Assembly: GCA_026710945.1 (NCBI GenBank)
Contig: JAPOQA010000054.1
Coordinates: 150,914-214,913 of the forward strand
DNA length: 64,000 nucleotides
Direction of reading: 5' to 3'
Source: Chloroflexota bacterium
Lineage (GTDB): Bacteria > Chloroflexota > UBA11872 > VXOZ01
Both the position numbers and the translations under genes were made by a program. Positions 34,032 through 45,000 of this stretch are shown in pieces. Positions within the stretch are counted from its first letter, which is position 1. Each line of letters starts with the position of its first letter. Under the pieces are notes generated by a model. The model ran no database searches. It was given only the letters and a program-made list of their open reading frames with translations, and had not been told where the DNA came from.

Positions 34032-34820
34032 ATGATGGCAGAGGTGAAGTCGATGGTGACTGAAGAGGAGCTAGCATTTTACGCGGACAACGGCTATCTC
34101 CTGATCAAGGGTCTGGTATCGGCTGAGGGCATAGCAGAACTGAAAGAGCGGCTCGAAGAGTACATGTATGATCGCCTGCCCATACCGGAAGGGGTCAAGA
34201 TCCAGGTTGAGCCCCGTGTGGAACGCGGCGAGGTGCCGTGGCCGGAGCGACGCGGCGATGCATTTCGCAAGATCGACCGGCTCGTCGTTCACGACGACCG
34301 CTTTCGCGGGCTAGGCACAATGCCGGAGGTCGTGAAGCGCATGCAGGCTCTCATCGGCAGCGAGAATCTGAAGCTCTTTCGTGACTCAGTGCTAATGAAA
34401 CCGGCGCAGGTTGGCTCGGCCAAGGGAATGCATCAAGATTCTCCCTACTGGCCGATTGAGCCGATGGAATTGAGCTCATGCTGGATGCCCTTTGAGCCTG
34501 CTACCCCGGAGAACGGCTGCATTACCGCCGTTCCCGGCAGCCACAAGCGCGGTCCTGTACCTCATGAGCGGGTGCCGGATGACTATATCATCAACGAATC
34601 TAACTATGATCCGGCTGACGTGATAGCTGTCCCCATGGAAGCGGGCGATGGGCTCTTCTTCCATAGCCTCCTGCTCCACGGGACGGCGCCAAATCTCACG
34701 ACGCAGTCGCGGCGGGCGATTACGATGAGCTACATGGCCGCGGAGTTCCAGTACACAGGTGACGCGCCTAAGCCGGACTACCTGCGCATCTGCGGTCAGG
34801 ACGTCCCAGGAGGCGTGTAA
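34032..34820 (+). CDS. Phytanoyl-CoA dioxygenase family protein (PhyH)
   Basis: This 262-residue Fe(II)/2-oxoglutarate-dependent oxygenase has GMHQDSPYW, giving the His-x-Asp metal pair (about H137, D139). The distal His is in FHSLLLHGTAPN, and the 2-oxoglutarate Arg is in QSRRAITMSY. The segment NGCITAVPGSHKRGP is a typical family mark. GAGGTGTA precedes the ATG. Members hydroxylate CoA esters, amino acids or secondary metabolites; the substrate is not indicated. It is followed 82 bp later by the permease fusion gene on the same strand. Confidence 0.9.
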   Translation: MMAEVKSMVTEEELAFYADNGYLLIKGLVSAEGIAELKERLEEYMYDRLPIPEGVKIQVEPRVERGEVPWPERRGDAFRKIDRLVVHDDRFRGLGTMPEVVKRMQALIGSENLKLFRDSVLMKPAQVGSAKGMHQDSPYWPIEPMELSSCWMPFEPATPENGCITAVPGSHKRGPVPHERVPDDYIINESNYDPADVIAVPMEAGDGLFFHSLLLHGTAPNLTTQSRRAITMSYMAAEFQYTGDAPKPDYLRICGQDVPGGV

Positions 34821-34902
34821 GGCGCGTCTGGCAGTTTGCCCACGTGCCCTTGCAGTGAGTGCGTTGAGATAGACTAAATGGCGCTCTGTTAGGAGGCCCT
34901 GC

Positions 34903-36642
34903 TTGGCGTCAGCCCGCCTAGGCGAGAACATCCGTTACGAACCGGATGAGCCTTGTTCGTTGTTTACGGCGGTAGTCGTGGGAGCGCAGGGCGTCTTGAT
35001 TGTCGTGGCTCCTGCCGTGCTTATTGTGGCCATCACGGCGGTAGCCTCCGGCCAGGACGAGCGCTATCTCACGTGGGCCGTGTTTGCGTCGCTCATCGTC
35101 GGTGGGGCGATCACGGCGCTGCAGGCGGCCGGCATTGGCTGGCTCGGCACGCGCCACCTTCTCATTACCGGCACCACGCCAAACTATGTTGCAGTCTCGG
35201 TCTTAGCACTTGCGGAAGGCGGACCGGCCACACTCGCGAGTCTGATTATCCTGTCGGCGCTCTTCTATCTGGCAATTGCGGCGTGGCTGCCGCGTTTGCG
35301 CCGCATCATTACACCGGCCGTTTCCGGTACCGTGCTCATGTTGATCGCAACGATGATACTGCCGGTGGCCTTCGACCGCCTGAATGAAGTTCCAGCAGAC
35401 ACACCCGCAATTGCCGGTCCGGGCGTGGCGCTGGTTACGCTGGTAGTAACGACCATTCTGGCATTGCGCGCGCCTGTCTCCTGGCGGCTGTGGTCGCCGC
35501 TTCTCGGCATTGGCGCAGGCTGTGTGGCGGCGGCGTTTTTCGGCATGTACGAATTGGATCGGCTTCGTGAAGCGGCGTGGGTTGGGTTGCCTTCAGGCGG
35601 TTTTCCGGGGCTGGAATTGACGCCGACCGCCGGGTTTTGGGCACTGCTGCCGATGTTCCTGGTAGTAACCCTCGTGCAGGCAATTAAGACCATTGGTGAC
35701 GCGGTAGTGGTGCAGCAGGTCTCACAGCGCCGGCAGCGAGCAATTGACTTTCGCAAGATTCAGGGCGCGCTTTATGCCAACGGGGTAGGCATCTTGTTGT
35801 CTGGTCTCGCCGGTACACCGCCCACGAGCGCCTATTCGTCTTTCACGGTCTCCCTCATCAATCTCACTGGGGTAGCCGCCCGCAGGGTTGCCTACGCCAT
35901 GGGGGTGATATTCTTCATCCTGGCGCTGTTTCCCAAAGTAACCGGCTTGCTTCTCACCATTCCCAACCCCATCATGGGCGCATTCTTGTTAGTGGCAATT
36001 GGGATTCTCTTTTTCGAGGGCATACGCACTGTCTCGCGCTCGGGGCTTGGGTACCAAGATGCACTAGTTGTTGGGCTGTCGTTCTCAATTGGGGTTGGCT
36101 TACAGCACCAGAATATCTTTGAGGGCGTCTTACGCGCGCCATGGGATGCATTGCTGGGCAATGGCATAACCATCGGTGCAGCAAGTGCCATCGCGTTAAC
36201 GGTACTCCTAGACATAACGGGACCGCGACGCCGGCGCTTGCAGGTGCGTCTGGCCAATTCCGACCTGCCCCAGATTGACGCTTTTCTGCAGGAAGTCGCT
36301 GCCAAGCTGAGTTGGAACGAAGAGTCTATTGACCGCCTGCGCTCTGCGGGTGAAGAAACTCTCGCGAGCCTGCTGCGACCGGAAAGTGCGCACCCCACGG
36401 ACAAAGTGCCGCGCTTGATTATTGCCACACGCCCGGAAGGCAATGCGCTGGAATTGGAATTCTCGGCGGTGTTCGCGGAAGAAAATCTGGAAGACCGGCT
36501 GGCACATCTCGACGAACAGAGTGAAACAGACGACGATAGAGAGGTGTCGTTTCGGCTGCTACGGCACTATGCGTCTGCGGTGCGGCACCAAAAGTACCAC
36601 GGTATGGACATCGTAACGGTGCGAGTCGAGAGAGCACAATAG
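34903..36642 (+). CDS. NCS2-type xanthine/uracil permease fused to a cytosolic domain
   Basis: Residues 1-445 form a nucleobase:cation symporter-2-like membrane domain. Typical marks are the ALQAAG and VSGTVLMLIA segments and GLAGTPPTSAYSSFTVSLINLTGVAARRVAYA (read in two parts). FLLVAIGILFFEGIR is in a late helix. Residues 446-579 are an extra hydrophilic domain. Its layout resembles a degenerate RsbW-like GHKL ATPase: an N-box-like AGEETLASLLRPES, a beta-strand run LIIATRPEGNALELEF, and a last pair FRLLRHYASAVRHQK / GMDIVTVRVER. No DxGxG box is visible, so ATP binding is uncertain. The TTG start is supported by AGGAGG 7 bases upstream. Normal NCS2 proteins have about 430-460 residues. Confidence 0.82.
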   Translation: MASARLGENIRYEPDEPCSLFTAVVVGAQGVLIVVAPAVLIVAITAVASGQDERYLTWAVFASLIVGGAITALQAAGIGWLGTRHLLITGTTPNYVAVSVLALAEGGPATLASLIILSALFYLAIAAWLPRLRRIITPAVSGTVLMLIATMILPVAFDRLNEVPADTPAIAGPGVALVTLVVTTILALRAPVSWRLWSPLLGIGAGCVAAAFFGMYELDRLREAAWVGLPSGGFPGLELTPTAGFWALLPMFLVVTLVQAIKTIGDAVVVQQVSQRRQRAIDFRKIQGALYANGVGILLSGLAGTPPTSAYSSFTVSLINLTGVAARRVAYAMGVIFFILALFPKVTGLLLTIPNPIMGAFLLVAIGILFFEGIRTVSRSGLGYQDALVVGLSFSIGVGLQHQNIFEGVLRAPWDALLGNGITIGAASAIALTVLLDITGPRRRRLQVRLANSDLPQIDAFLQEVAAKLSWNEESIDRLRSAGEETLASLLRPESAHPTDKVPRLIIATRPEGNALELEFSAVFAEENLEDRLAHLDEQSETDDDREVSFRLLRHYASAVRHQKYHGMDIVTVRVERAQ

Positions 36643-36859
36643 AACAGCGAGTTCCTCAGCGTTGCATTCCCCTCTGCTAAGACGGACCGAGACGCTCTCA
36701 CGATCTTTATCGCTCCCCGCCCGCGCAATTGGGCTCGTCCAACCCCCACAGGCACGCCGCGCGGGACTATCCTCCTGAGTCTCGGTCTGAATTGTGCCTC
36801 ACACCTTCAGGGGTACGGTCCCGCCTGCGCGCCATCCGACTCTAATGGGACATGCTGCT

Positions 36860-37768
36860 TTAGTCAGACGCATTCTCAGCAATGAATTTCCGCACGATGT
36901 CCGCGCACTCCTCCGGTTTTTCCAGTGAGAGGAAGTGTGTCGCATCGGGCAAGAAGTCATAGTCCACGCTCAGGATGTCACTGAGATCCAGGGTTGGCAG
37001 ATAGGAATATGGCAAGGTGGGGTCAGCTCCAATGACCTTAATGGGACAGTGAAACTTTCGAAAGTCCACGAGAACGGCATAGGGGCTGGCATAGTCGACT
37101 ATCTGCGCTTCGTATTCGGGAGGGCAGCATAGCTCGAAACCCGTTCCACCCTCACTATCCCGCAGCGTCGCTTGTGCCACGAGTTCGATAGTTCCGGGCA
37201 CCGTATGCTGAAAAATCGGTGAGAAGCCAAGCAATTCCACAAAGTCCTCCCTGGAGTTGAAGTGGAAGGTGCGGCGGCGTGCCATGCTGGCTGCACGTGT
37301 GGCTGCGGTATCGAATTCCTCAAAGCTGGCGCCAGGCTTGCATAGCGGGGGATCGAAGAGAATGAGCGATGCGTGGCGGCTGCCCTTGGTGGGAGAGACC
37401 AGAGTAGTCAGCGCGGAGACGGAGTGGTAGACGCCGCTGATGGGCTTCTTGCCAAAGTTTATCTCAATGGCATCAAGCAAAATGTCATGGTCAGACGCAA
37501 AGGTAGCAATAGTGTGCTCCCTCGCCGAAGTCACTGCATTCCAGCCATGGTTCCTCAGATCGTGGACAATCACGTCGAATTCGCTTGTCAAGTGCGACCA
37601 AAAGGGATAATAGAGGTCAATCGCAAGGCCGTTGCCATGGCTTAAGACCAGCCGCGGCCCGTTGGAATTACCGTGGCGCCGCAACCTAATTGTTGTATCG
37701 CTATCTACCCGCACGTCCAACGTGGTGTGGGGCTCGGGTACCTCCCATACCGTCTTTGAATTCGCCAT
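36860..37768 (-). CDS. Alpha/beta hydrolase, last gene of the polyketide locus
   Basis: This 302-residue alpha/beta hydrolase has an oxyanion segment LVLSHGNGLA (about residues 41-50), a nucleophile elbow GVYHSVSA (Ser after YH, about residue 117), and the catalytic His in PDATHFLSLEKPEEC near the end. The elbow departs from G-x-S-x-G. It is 29 bp downstream of the phosphopantetheinyl transferase on the minus strand, so it is probably part of the PKS operon. A role as product-releasing thioesterase is attractive because the PKS has no TE domain, but this is inference. Confidence 0.8.
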   Translation of the reverse strand: MANSKTVWEVPEPHTTLDVRVDSDTTIRLRRHGNSNGPRLVLSHGNGLAIDLYYPFWSHLTSEFDVIVHDLRNHGWNAVTSAREHTIATFASDHDILLDAIEINFGKKPISGVYHSVSALTTLVSPTKGSRHASLILFDPPLCKPGASFEEFDTAATRAASMARRRTFHFNSREDFVELLGFSPIFQHTVPGTIELVAQATLRDSEGGTGFELCCPPEYEAQIVDYASPYAVLVDFRKFHCPIKVIGADPTLPYSYLPTLDLSDILSVDYDFLPDATHFLSLEKPEECADIVRKFIAENASD

Positions 37769-37797
37769 GAATGGTTCTGTTCTTGTTACTTGTGACT

Positions 37798-38529
37798 TCA
37801 GTCTATCTCAAAGGCAACGGCAGCCGCGAACTCTTCGCTTCCAAGGTCTTGAACGTGCCATGAAACACCAGGCAACCGGGACAATTCCATTGAGCCCTGC
37901 TGAGTACCCCGCAGCATGGACACAGGAAGCCGGATGCTGGCAGCGTTCAGATGGATGCCCTCGCCCTGGGCCTTCATTAGGGCTTCCTTCAACGTCCAGA
38001 GCCTGTAGAAGAGGTGGACGCGCCCAGGTCCCTGCCGCGACCGTATTGCCGCTCTTTCGTCGCACGTAAACACGGTGTCTATAAGCACGTCAAGGTTGCG
38101 GCGCCCATCGCGTTCTTCAACGTCCACGCCCAGCCGTCCTGTTGGTGCGTAGGCGACCAATCCGTGATCGCCGCTGTGGCTGACGTTGAAGCTGACGGTG
38201 GCCGGCGCGCCTCTCTCTCGGGCGATTGGTTTACCAAATGGAGAGCTGGCAAAGAAGAGGTCTTCGTTCTCACACCCCAACTGTTCACAGAGGATGGCCC
38301 GCAGGGCGGAACGACATAGGGCAAACCTGCGTCGTGGGCCGTCAAAAGCGAAGCGCCGCAACCGACCTCGTTCCCCTTCGTCTAGCCATCTATACGCAGC
38401 CGCTTCTGCCTCCGGTTGAGGTCGCACGTTAACATGGGCAACGCGGACGGCGCCAATTGTCTTGAAATGGGTCCACCAGCGCAAGTCTATGGCAGGCATA
38501 GGCATCGGACGCTTGTTGAGCCGGCACAT
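37798..38529 (-). CDS. 4'-phosphopantetheinyl transferase (Sfp type)
   Basis: This enzyme activates carrier proteins by moving phosphopantetheine from CoA to a Ser. Motifs are VSFNVSHSGDHGLVAY (about residues 112-127), the Mg-binding LGVDVEER (about 136-143), and LWTLKEALMKAQGEG (W-x-x-K-E-A, about 180-194). About 243 residues fits the Sfp family rather than AcpS. Its targets are presumably the two carrier proteins of the neighbouring locus. The start is uncertain: a GTG lies one codon before this ATG, and later in-frame ATGs also exist. It lies after a strong palindrome downstream of the acp gene. Confidence 0.92.
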   Translation of the reverse strand: MCRLNKRPMPMPAIDLRWWTHFKTIGAVRVAHVNVRPQPEAEAAAYRWLDEGERGRLRRFAFDGPRRRFALCRSALRAILCEQLGCENEDLFFASSPFGKPIARERGAPATVSFNVSHSGDHGLVAYAPTGRLGVDVEERDGRRNLDVLIDTVFTCDERAAIRSRQGPGRVHLFYRLWTLKEALMKAQGEGIHLNAASIRLPVSMLRGTQQGSMELSRLPGVSWHVQDLGSEEFAAAVAFEID

Positions 38530-38554
38530 CACGGACTAACTAGCCCAGCTAAGA

Positions 38555-38584
38555 AATTCGCCGCTCCTGCAGGAGCGGCGAATT
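38555..38584 (-). terminator. Perfect 30-bp palindrome between acp and the phosphopantetheinyl transferase
   Basis: The palindrome has 15-bp arms, AATTCGCCGCTCCTG and its exact complement, with no loop in DNA. On the minus strand it is followed by TTTCTTAG, giving a strong stem plus a short U-rich tract. It starts 26 bp from the PPTase start and 57 bp after the acp stop, so it may reduce read-through from pks-acp into the PPTase and hydrolase genes. Confidence 0.65.
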
Positions 38585-38640
38585 GTCACAAGTATAAAAA
38601 AATTGCCCAGAATTTACATTGCCGGCAATTGGGACACGAC

Positions 38641-38886
38641 CTACCCCTCGCGGGCATCAATGGCGTCAACCAGCTCTTGAAGGCTGTTAAGCGTTGGGCA
38701 ATTCTCGCGCGTGATCTCTACACTGAATTCCTGGGCGACTACCTTCGCAAACGCAACGATGTCCATGGATGAAACACCGGCATCGGCGAGACTGGCGCCG
38801 AGGTCGAAGTCAGGTCCCAACGGCTTGCCATCCACCTCTAGGTTCGACGCAACAAGCTGCTTCATGCGCTCTGCAGTCGCTGCCAT
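38641..38886 (-). CDS. Free-standing acyl carrier protein
   Basis: This 81-residue carrier protein has the phosphopantetheine Ser in DAGVSSMDIVAFAKVV (second Ser, about residue 40; the usual DSL is SSM). The four-helix pattern is complete: ERMKQLVASNLEV, the Ser helix, VEITRENCPTLNSLQELVDAI. GGGAGGATTATTCAT precedes the ATG. It lies 152 bp downstream of the PKS on the same strand and before the PPTase. The SSM variant and acidic surface suggest it is not the housekeeping FAS ACP. It could supply starter units or accept product from the truncated KS at the PKS end. Confidence 0.9.
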   Translation of the reverse strand: MAATAERMKQLVASNLEVDGKPLGPDFDLGASLADAGVSSMDIVAFAKVVAQEFSVEITRENCPTLNSLQELVDAIDAREG

Positions 38887-39038
38887 ATGAATAATCCTCC
38901 CACAAAAAATCTCATGCTAAACTCTGCTGCAACCATAGCAAGTGACGACCACTTAGTCAATGAGAGGGCCCCACGTGGGCTGACTCTACGCGTCTGCACC
39001 CAATAGTGTGGCATGCACACTCCTTGCTTGCCTTGGAC

Positions 39039-42000
39039 TTAGCTGGACGTTACCGAATTGCGCGCATTTACCCAATGTCGGCGGCGTTGGAAAGGATAGC
39101 TTGGCAGAGAGATGCGTCTGCGCATCTCACCGGCAAACAGTCCCGCAAAGGAGACCTGGAGTCCTGCTTCGTACGCGTCCGCAACGGCCCTGGTGAATTG
39201 GCAGTCAGGCGCCGGCGACAATCCTTCACTGTCAGCGCGCGCCAATGACTCAATGTAGACAAGCTTTCGGTCGGACGTCACTGTTCCTGCCGGGCTCCGC
39301 CACCGCTCAGCGACCCGGGACTCTCCCTCTGCGCCTAATTCGATTGACACGAGCAGGTCGACACCCAACTCAGCCAGAGCCTCGACGCAGCCCGCTGCTG
39401 CAGGCGGGCCGGCGCTTTCGTTCCAATACGCCGCGTCAGGCCGGTTATCGGGGTTTACCACCCGTCCGGTTGCGCCGCTCACCATGGTGATTGACGGTGC
39501 AATTGCTACTGCCGCGATTGCCTCTCCCAGCCCAGGTGAGACATCTGGCTGTGACGCGTTGAGAGAGTCACCCGCCATCTGCGCACCCCACTCGGCAGCG
39601 ATGCGCAAGCCGTCCTCAAGACTGAGCGCTCCCGCGGCTTGTGCCGACGCGAGCTCGCCCACGCCGCACCCCGTTACTACACTCGGCCGAATTCCGACAC
39701 TCGCCCAGAGCGCCGTAAGCGCACACTCCAAAGCGTAAGCTGCCGGCTGATACCAAGCCGGATCGTGGTTGGCGCTAGCCGAATCACCGTTCTTACCGAA
39801 CAACACGTCCAAAATGGAGGATGCTCGTTCCTCGCGGAGAATAGCATCGCAGCGGTCCAGCACTGCGCGGGCGACAGGTTCTCGTTCATAGAGGGCCTTG
39901 CTCATGGCGGCCACCCCATGTACCGAGCCGCCAAAGGCAAAGGCAGTATTCGCGACCGGTTGCGGTTCAGGTTCGTCGGAATCCTCACGTACTGCAGCGA
40001 GCATCTTCAGCTTCTCTCGCAATTCCTCATACGTTTGAAAGGCCAATCCCGCGCGCTGCGAGAAGTGACTGCGTCCTACACCGGCCGTCCACGCCATATC
40101 CGCAAGCAAGGAGTCTTCTAAAGCATCTGTGAGGTCAGAGTTTGCGTACGTATCATCGAGCCAGGCTAAGTAGCGTTCCGCTAGCTGGCGCCGTGCTTGG
40201 TGGGTCTTGCCGGAGAGAGGCAGCAGACGCGTGGTGCGTTGTGCTAGGTTCATATCTGAAGTTTCGGCGAGGTCCGCACTATCGGGCAGCGCAACCTCAA
40301 CCAAGCGCGGAGTGCCCGCCGGCCACCGCCTGCCGTTCCCGCTGCTCTCCTCTTCATCGGGCGCGGGGCAGCCTTCGACAACGACATGCGCGTTCGCGCC
40401 TGAGATGCTAAAGACATTCACACTCGCAAAAGGCGGTCGATCGGTCGCGGACGGCCATGCGACCGCCTCTGATGTCACGCGCACCGGCAGGCGATCCCAA
40501 TCGATATCGGGATTTGGGTTTCGGAAGTTGAGATGTTGAGGAATGGCGCCTTGCTGCATTGCAAGCACTGTCTTCATGAGGCTTGCGATTCCCCCAGCCG
40601 CTTCCAGGTGGCCGATATTCGTCTTGACAGAGCCAATGAGCAGTGGGTTATTGACATCGCGGTCTCGACCATAGACGTTAGCCACAGCGTTCAGTTCCAC
40701 CGCATCGCCGACGGCAGTACCCGGGCCATGTGCCTCGACGTAGTCGATCTCGACGGGCGCGACGCCTGCCTGCGACAGTGCTTCTCTCATGGCGCGTTCC
40801 TGGGCGGGACCGTTCGGCAGTGTCAGGCCCAAGCCGGCGCCGTTCTGGTTGACGGCAGTACCGCGGATCACGGCCCAGATGCGATCACCGTCCGCCTCGG
40901 CTTCGCTCAGGCGCTTCAACACCACCAAGCCGCACCCTTCGCCGCGCACATACCCATCCGCGGCGGCATCAAACGTCCAGCACTGGCCGCTTAGCGAGAG
41001 CATCCCCGCATCCGCGAGAAACCGCATAACGGACTGGGAAAGGACCGCATTGACCCCTCCGGTCAGCGCCATATCGATTTCGCCGCGCTGTAGACCGGCT
41101 ACGGCCTGGTGAACCGCAACCAAGGAAGCGGCACAGGCCAGTTCTATCGGAACGGCCGGGCCCTCAAGCCCCAATGTAAAGGCGACCCGCCCCACCGCCA
41201 CGCCACCGGCAGTTCCCAGATAGTCGTCGTCCCTACCGCTCTCCGTGATTACTCTGCGGTACTCGCTGCCGCCAATACCGGCATAGACGCCGGTGCGACT
41301 CCCCCGCAGACTTTCGGGATCTATGCCGGCATCTTCGAAAGCCTGCCAGGAGGTTTCCAGCAGAAGCCGCTGTTGTGGATCCATCATCTGTGCTTCAATC
41401 GGGGCAATCTTGAAGAAACGAGAATCAAACTCGTCTATCCCCTGCAGGTATGCCCCGTGCCGATAGGCAGCTCTGTCAGCCGCGGGATCCCCGGCTATGC
41501 CGCTCCAAGAGCCAGCGTCTTGACGCCCATCGGTTACCATGTTCTGGCCTGTTTCTAAGAGACTCCAGAAGCCTTCAGGGTCATCTGCACCCGGTATCCG
41601 GCAGGCCATGCCGACAATGGCAATGCCATCTTCGGCGACGTCAATCGATGGCGGCTCTGGGGCGGGCAGAGATTCGGCCGCTGGAGACTCCTCGCCATCC
41701 CCAAGCTCAGTTGCCAGATGCCGGGCGAGGCCTGCGATGCTGGGATAGTCGAAGACTACCGTGTTCGATGCCACATACTCTCCGGCAAAGCCGCGGTTGA
41801 CGCGGTTGCGCATCTCTACAGCCATGAGCGAATCCATGCCGAGGTCGGCAAACTCAACCGACAAGGCGGGCTCCGTTGGCAGCCGCATCACCGCCTGAAG
41901 TTCCTCTTGCAGGAATGAAGCGAGCACCTGTTCCCGCTCCGCTGCGTTCGCACTCCGCAGGCGAGACATCAAGTCTTGTGGGGCCTCAGCCGACTCTTCG

Positions 42001-45000
42001 TCTCCCTCCGATGTTGTAGTGACGACATTCTCGAACAGTGGCGGATCGTCTTCGTGACTCTGCGAAAGAACGTCCCAGTCTACGGCCGCGACCATGCCTG
42101 CTGTGACATCCTGCCGCATAAGCATTTCGAAGGCTTTCAGCCCTTGCTGTGGGGTCATCCAGCCCGTTCCCGACGCCTCCAACTGCCTGGCAATGCGCTC
42201 TCGCTGTTCCTCGGCCTCGCCGAGACCCGACCACGCGCCCCAGGCAATCGATTGACCCGCAAGACCACGTGCCCGCCGGTGGCCGGCAAGTTGGTCCAGG
42301 AATGCGTTCGCCGCACCGTGGTTCGCCTGGCCCGCGTTTCCCAGCACGCCGGTCACGCTGGAGAAGAGGACAAAGAGGTCAAGATCCCGGTCCAGTGTCG
42401 CGCGATGCAGGTGCCATGCGCCGAGCATCTTAGGCCACAGCACATTCTCAAAACTCTCCCAACTCTGGTTGGTGAGGGCTGCATCCGACAGAACGCCAAC
42501 GCTGTGAATAATGCCTCCGAGCGGCGGCTGCGTGGCATCGATGCGCGCTAACATCGCGTTGACCGCATCGCCATCCGTTACGTCGGCCAATTCCACGTGC
42601 ACGTTAACGCCACTTGCTTGCAGTGCGTTGATGGCCGCGACGGCTTCGGGATCAGGGTCGCGCCGTCCGTTCAGCACAATAGCTCCGGCGCCACGTTCAG
42701 CCAGCCAACCGGCCAAAGCGCATCCGATTCCACCGAGACCGCCCGTTACGAGATACGTGCGGTCGTCGCGCAGCGTTCCTGTTTCTATTGGCGAGACTGA
42801 AAAGACGATCTTGCCGATGTGACGGGCAGAACGCATGAAGTCCATGGCGGCCCCGGCTTGATTGAGCGCCCACCTGCTGTGAATGAGCGGGGTAATCTCA
42901 CGCCGAGCTAGTTGTGCCATCATGCGCCGCAAGGCGTCTCCCGGGCGCGCCGGATCGTGCTCCTTGAGCGTATCCAATTCCAGGATGTCGTAGGCCACAT
43001 CCGGCCGTGCCGCGGCCATCTCTTCTTCGCTGTAAATGCCCACGCGCGCCAATTCCACGAACCGGCCGCCTTGCGCAAGGCAGGATAAGCTCGACTCGAT
43101 GAAGCCCTCACTCGTCAGGCTATTCAAGACGACGTGAACACCTTCGCCGTTGGTGGCTTCGAGGATTTGCCGGCCGAAGTCTGTTTGCCGGCTGTCGTAG
43201 ATGTGCTCAACACCCAGCGAGCGGAGATATGCTTGCTTGGGTGCGCTCGCCGTTGTGTGCACTTCCGCGCCCAAGGCCTGCGCCAATTGGATGGCTGCCA
43301 ATCCCACGCCGCCGGCGCCAGCATGGATCAACACACGCTCGCCAACCCTCAATGCTGCAATGTCATACGCGAGCGCGGCCGAAACAAACACCGTTGGCAT
43401 GGTGGCAAGTTCAGTGGCCGTGTAGCCCGGCGGAGCCAGCGCAACCATTTCTTCCCGCGTTATCGCCTCAGGCCCAAACGTACCAAACGCGAGACCGACG
43501 ATGCGGTCACCGACCGCAACAGATGTAACATCGGTTGCGACCTCAAGCACCCGGCCGCAGAATTCGCCACCCAGGAGACCTTCGTCGATGAGCGCAAGCG
43601 AGCGGAAGACATCCCAGAAGTTAAGCCCGGTGGCATCGACGGCTACGCGCACTTCCCGCGGCTGCAAAGGCCTGGCAGGGAACGGCCCGACATGGATGCC
43701 TTCCAGCGCACCGCCTGCGTCCGGTTCCAGCAGCCAATTTGAGTTATCGGGCAGCGTCAAGCGCTCGGGCACGGCACCGATGCGTTCGAGGCGTGCCGCC
43801 TGGCGCAGACCTCCACGGTAGGCAACGTGATTCTCGGAATCCGGATACAGCAGTTCATTTTCCAGGTCGGCGATGGGAATTTCCCGTCCCGGTTCCACGT
43901 CGAGCATACGCGGCTGCAAGTCGCCCGCTTCGCGCGCAACCACTTTGCCGAAACCCCAGAGCGCCGCTCCGAAGAGTTCTCCGCTGCTCTCTTTTTCCAG
44001 CACCTGACCGCCACGTGTGATGAACCATGTTCCCTTGCCTGGGGTTACGTCTGCATCGCCCATGCCCTGCACCACTGCCAGCGCACTCGCCGTGGCATGC
44101 TGTGCGTCGTCCGCCAGCTCTGCGGTCGTGGCTTCCGGACCGCTGCCGTCCAAAGCGGCGAGATGAACTACGCCCTCCAGCGGTACGTCACTGGGTAGGC
44201 TCATGAAGAGATTTTGCCAAGATTCGCGATCACAGAGTGCGACAGGCGTGCGGATAATCTTGGAATCCGACTCGGCCTGCTGCGCGTCCGGTTGTTGCTC
44301 GCAGCTTGCCAGCACTACGGTCTGATTGCGAGCCGCCAACGCCGCCGTTAGCTCTTCTGCGAAACCGTTGCGATCGGGAGTCAATACCCAGGCTCCTGCA
44401 GGCTCCAAGACCTGAGTAGGCCCCTGCGCCAGGATGACGCCCCGGTCAGGTTCCCTGCCGGTTTCAGTCCGTTCCACACCAAGGACTTCCACTTCCCCGA
44501 AGCCTGCGTCGCGCAGTGCCTGACTCCAGATTTCCGGGCTCGCGAGGGCATGGTGCGGTCGGTAGTGGTCGGCAAAACGCCACCAGCCGTCCAACTGACC
44601 GAACGTCAGGTCCAGCCAGCCTTGACCGCGGAGATTCTCAAGGGCAATTAGCTGGCCGGACGGCGCCAGCAGCTCCCGGCAATGGCCGAGAGTCTCTCGC
44701 AGATACCGTGTGGCGTGCAGGACGTTGGACGCAACCACCAGGTCATAGCCATGGGGGTCAAACCCCTGTGCTATCGGGTCTTTCTCAACGTCCAAGACCC
44801 GGTATTCAATTGCGGCCTCCGTGCCGCCGAAGCGCGCTTCGGCTTCCGCAAAGAAGCCTGCGGATATGTCAGTGTAAACGTAGTCAAAGCGACCTTCCGG
44901 GAGTTCCGGCAACACCGAAGCCGTTGCCGAGCCGGTACCGGCGCCGACTTCTATGACCCTTAGTCGCCGATCTGCCGGCATGTCGCTGAGAAGCGCGGCA

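Noticed and set aside
36860..37768. Calling the hydrolase a PKS thioesterase
   Set aside because: The nucleophile elbow differs from typical type II thioesterases and only position supports the role; kept as alpha/beta hydrolase.
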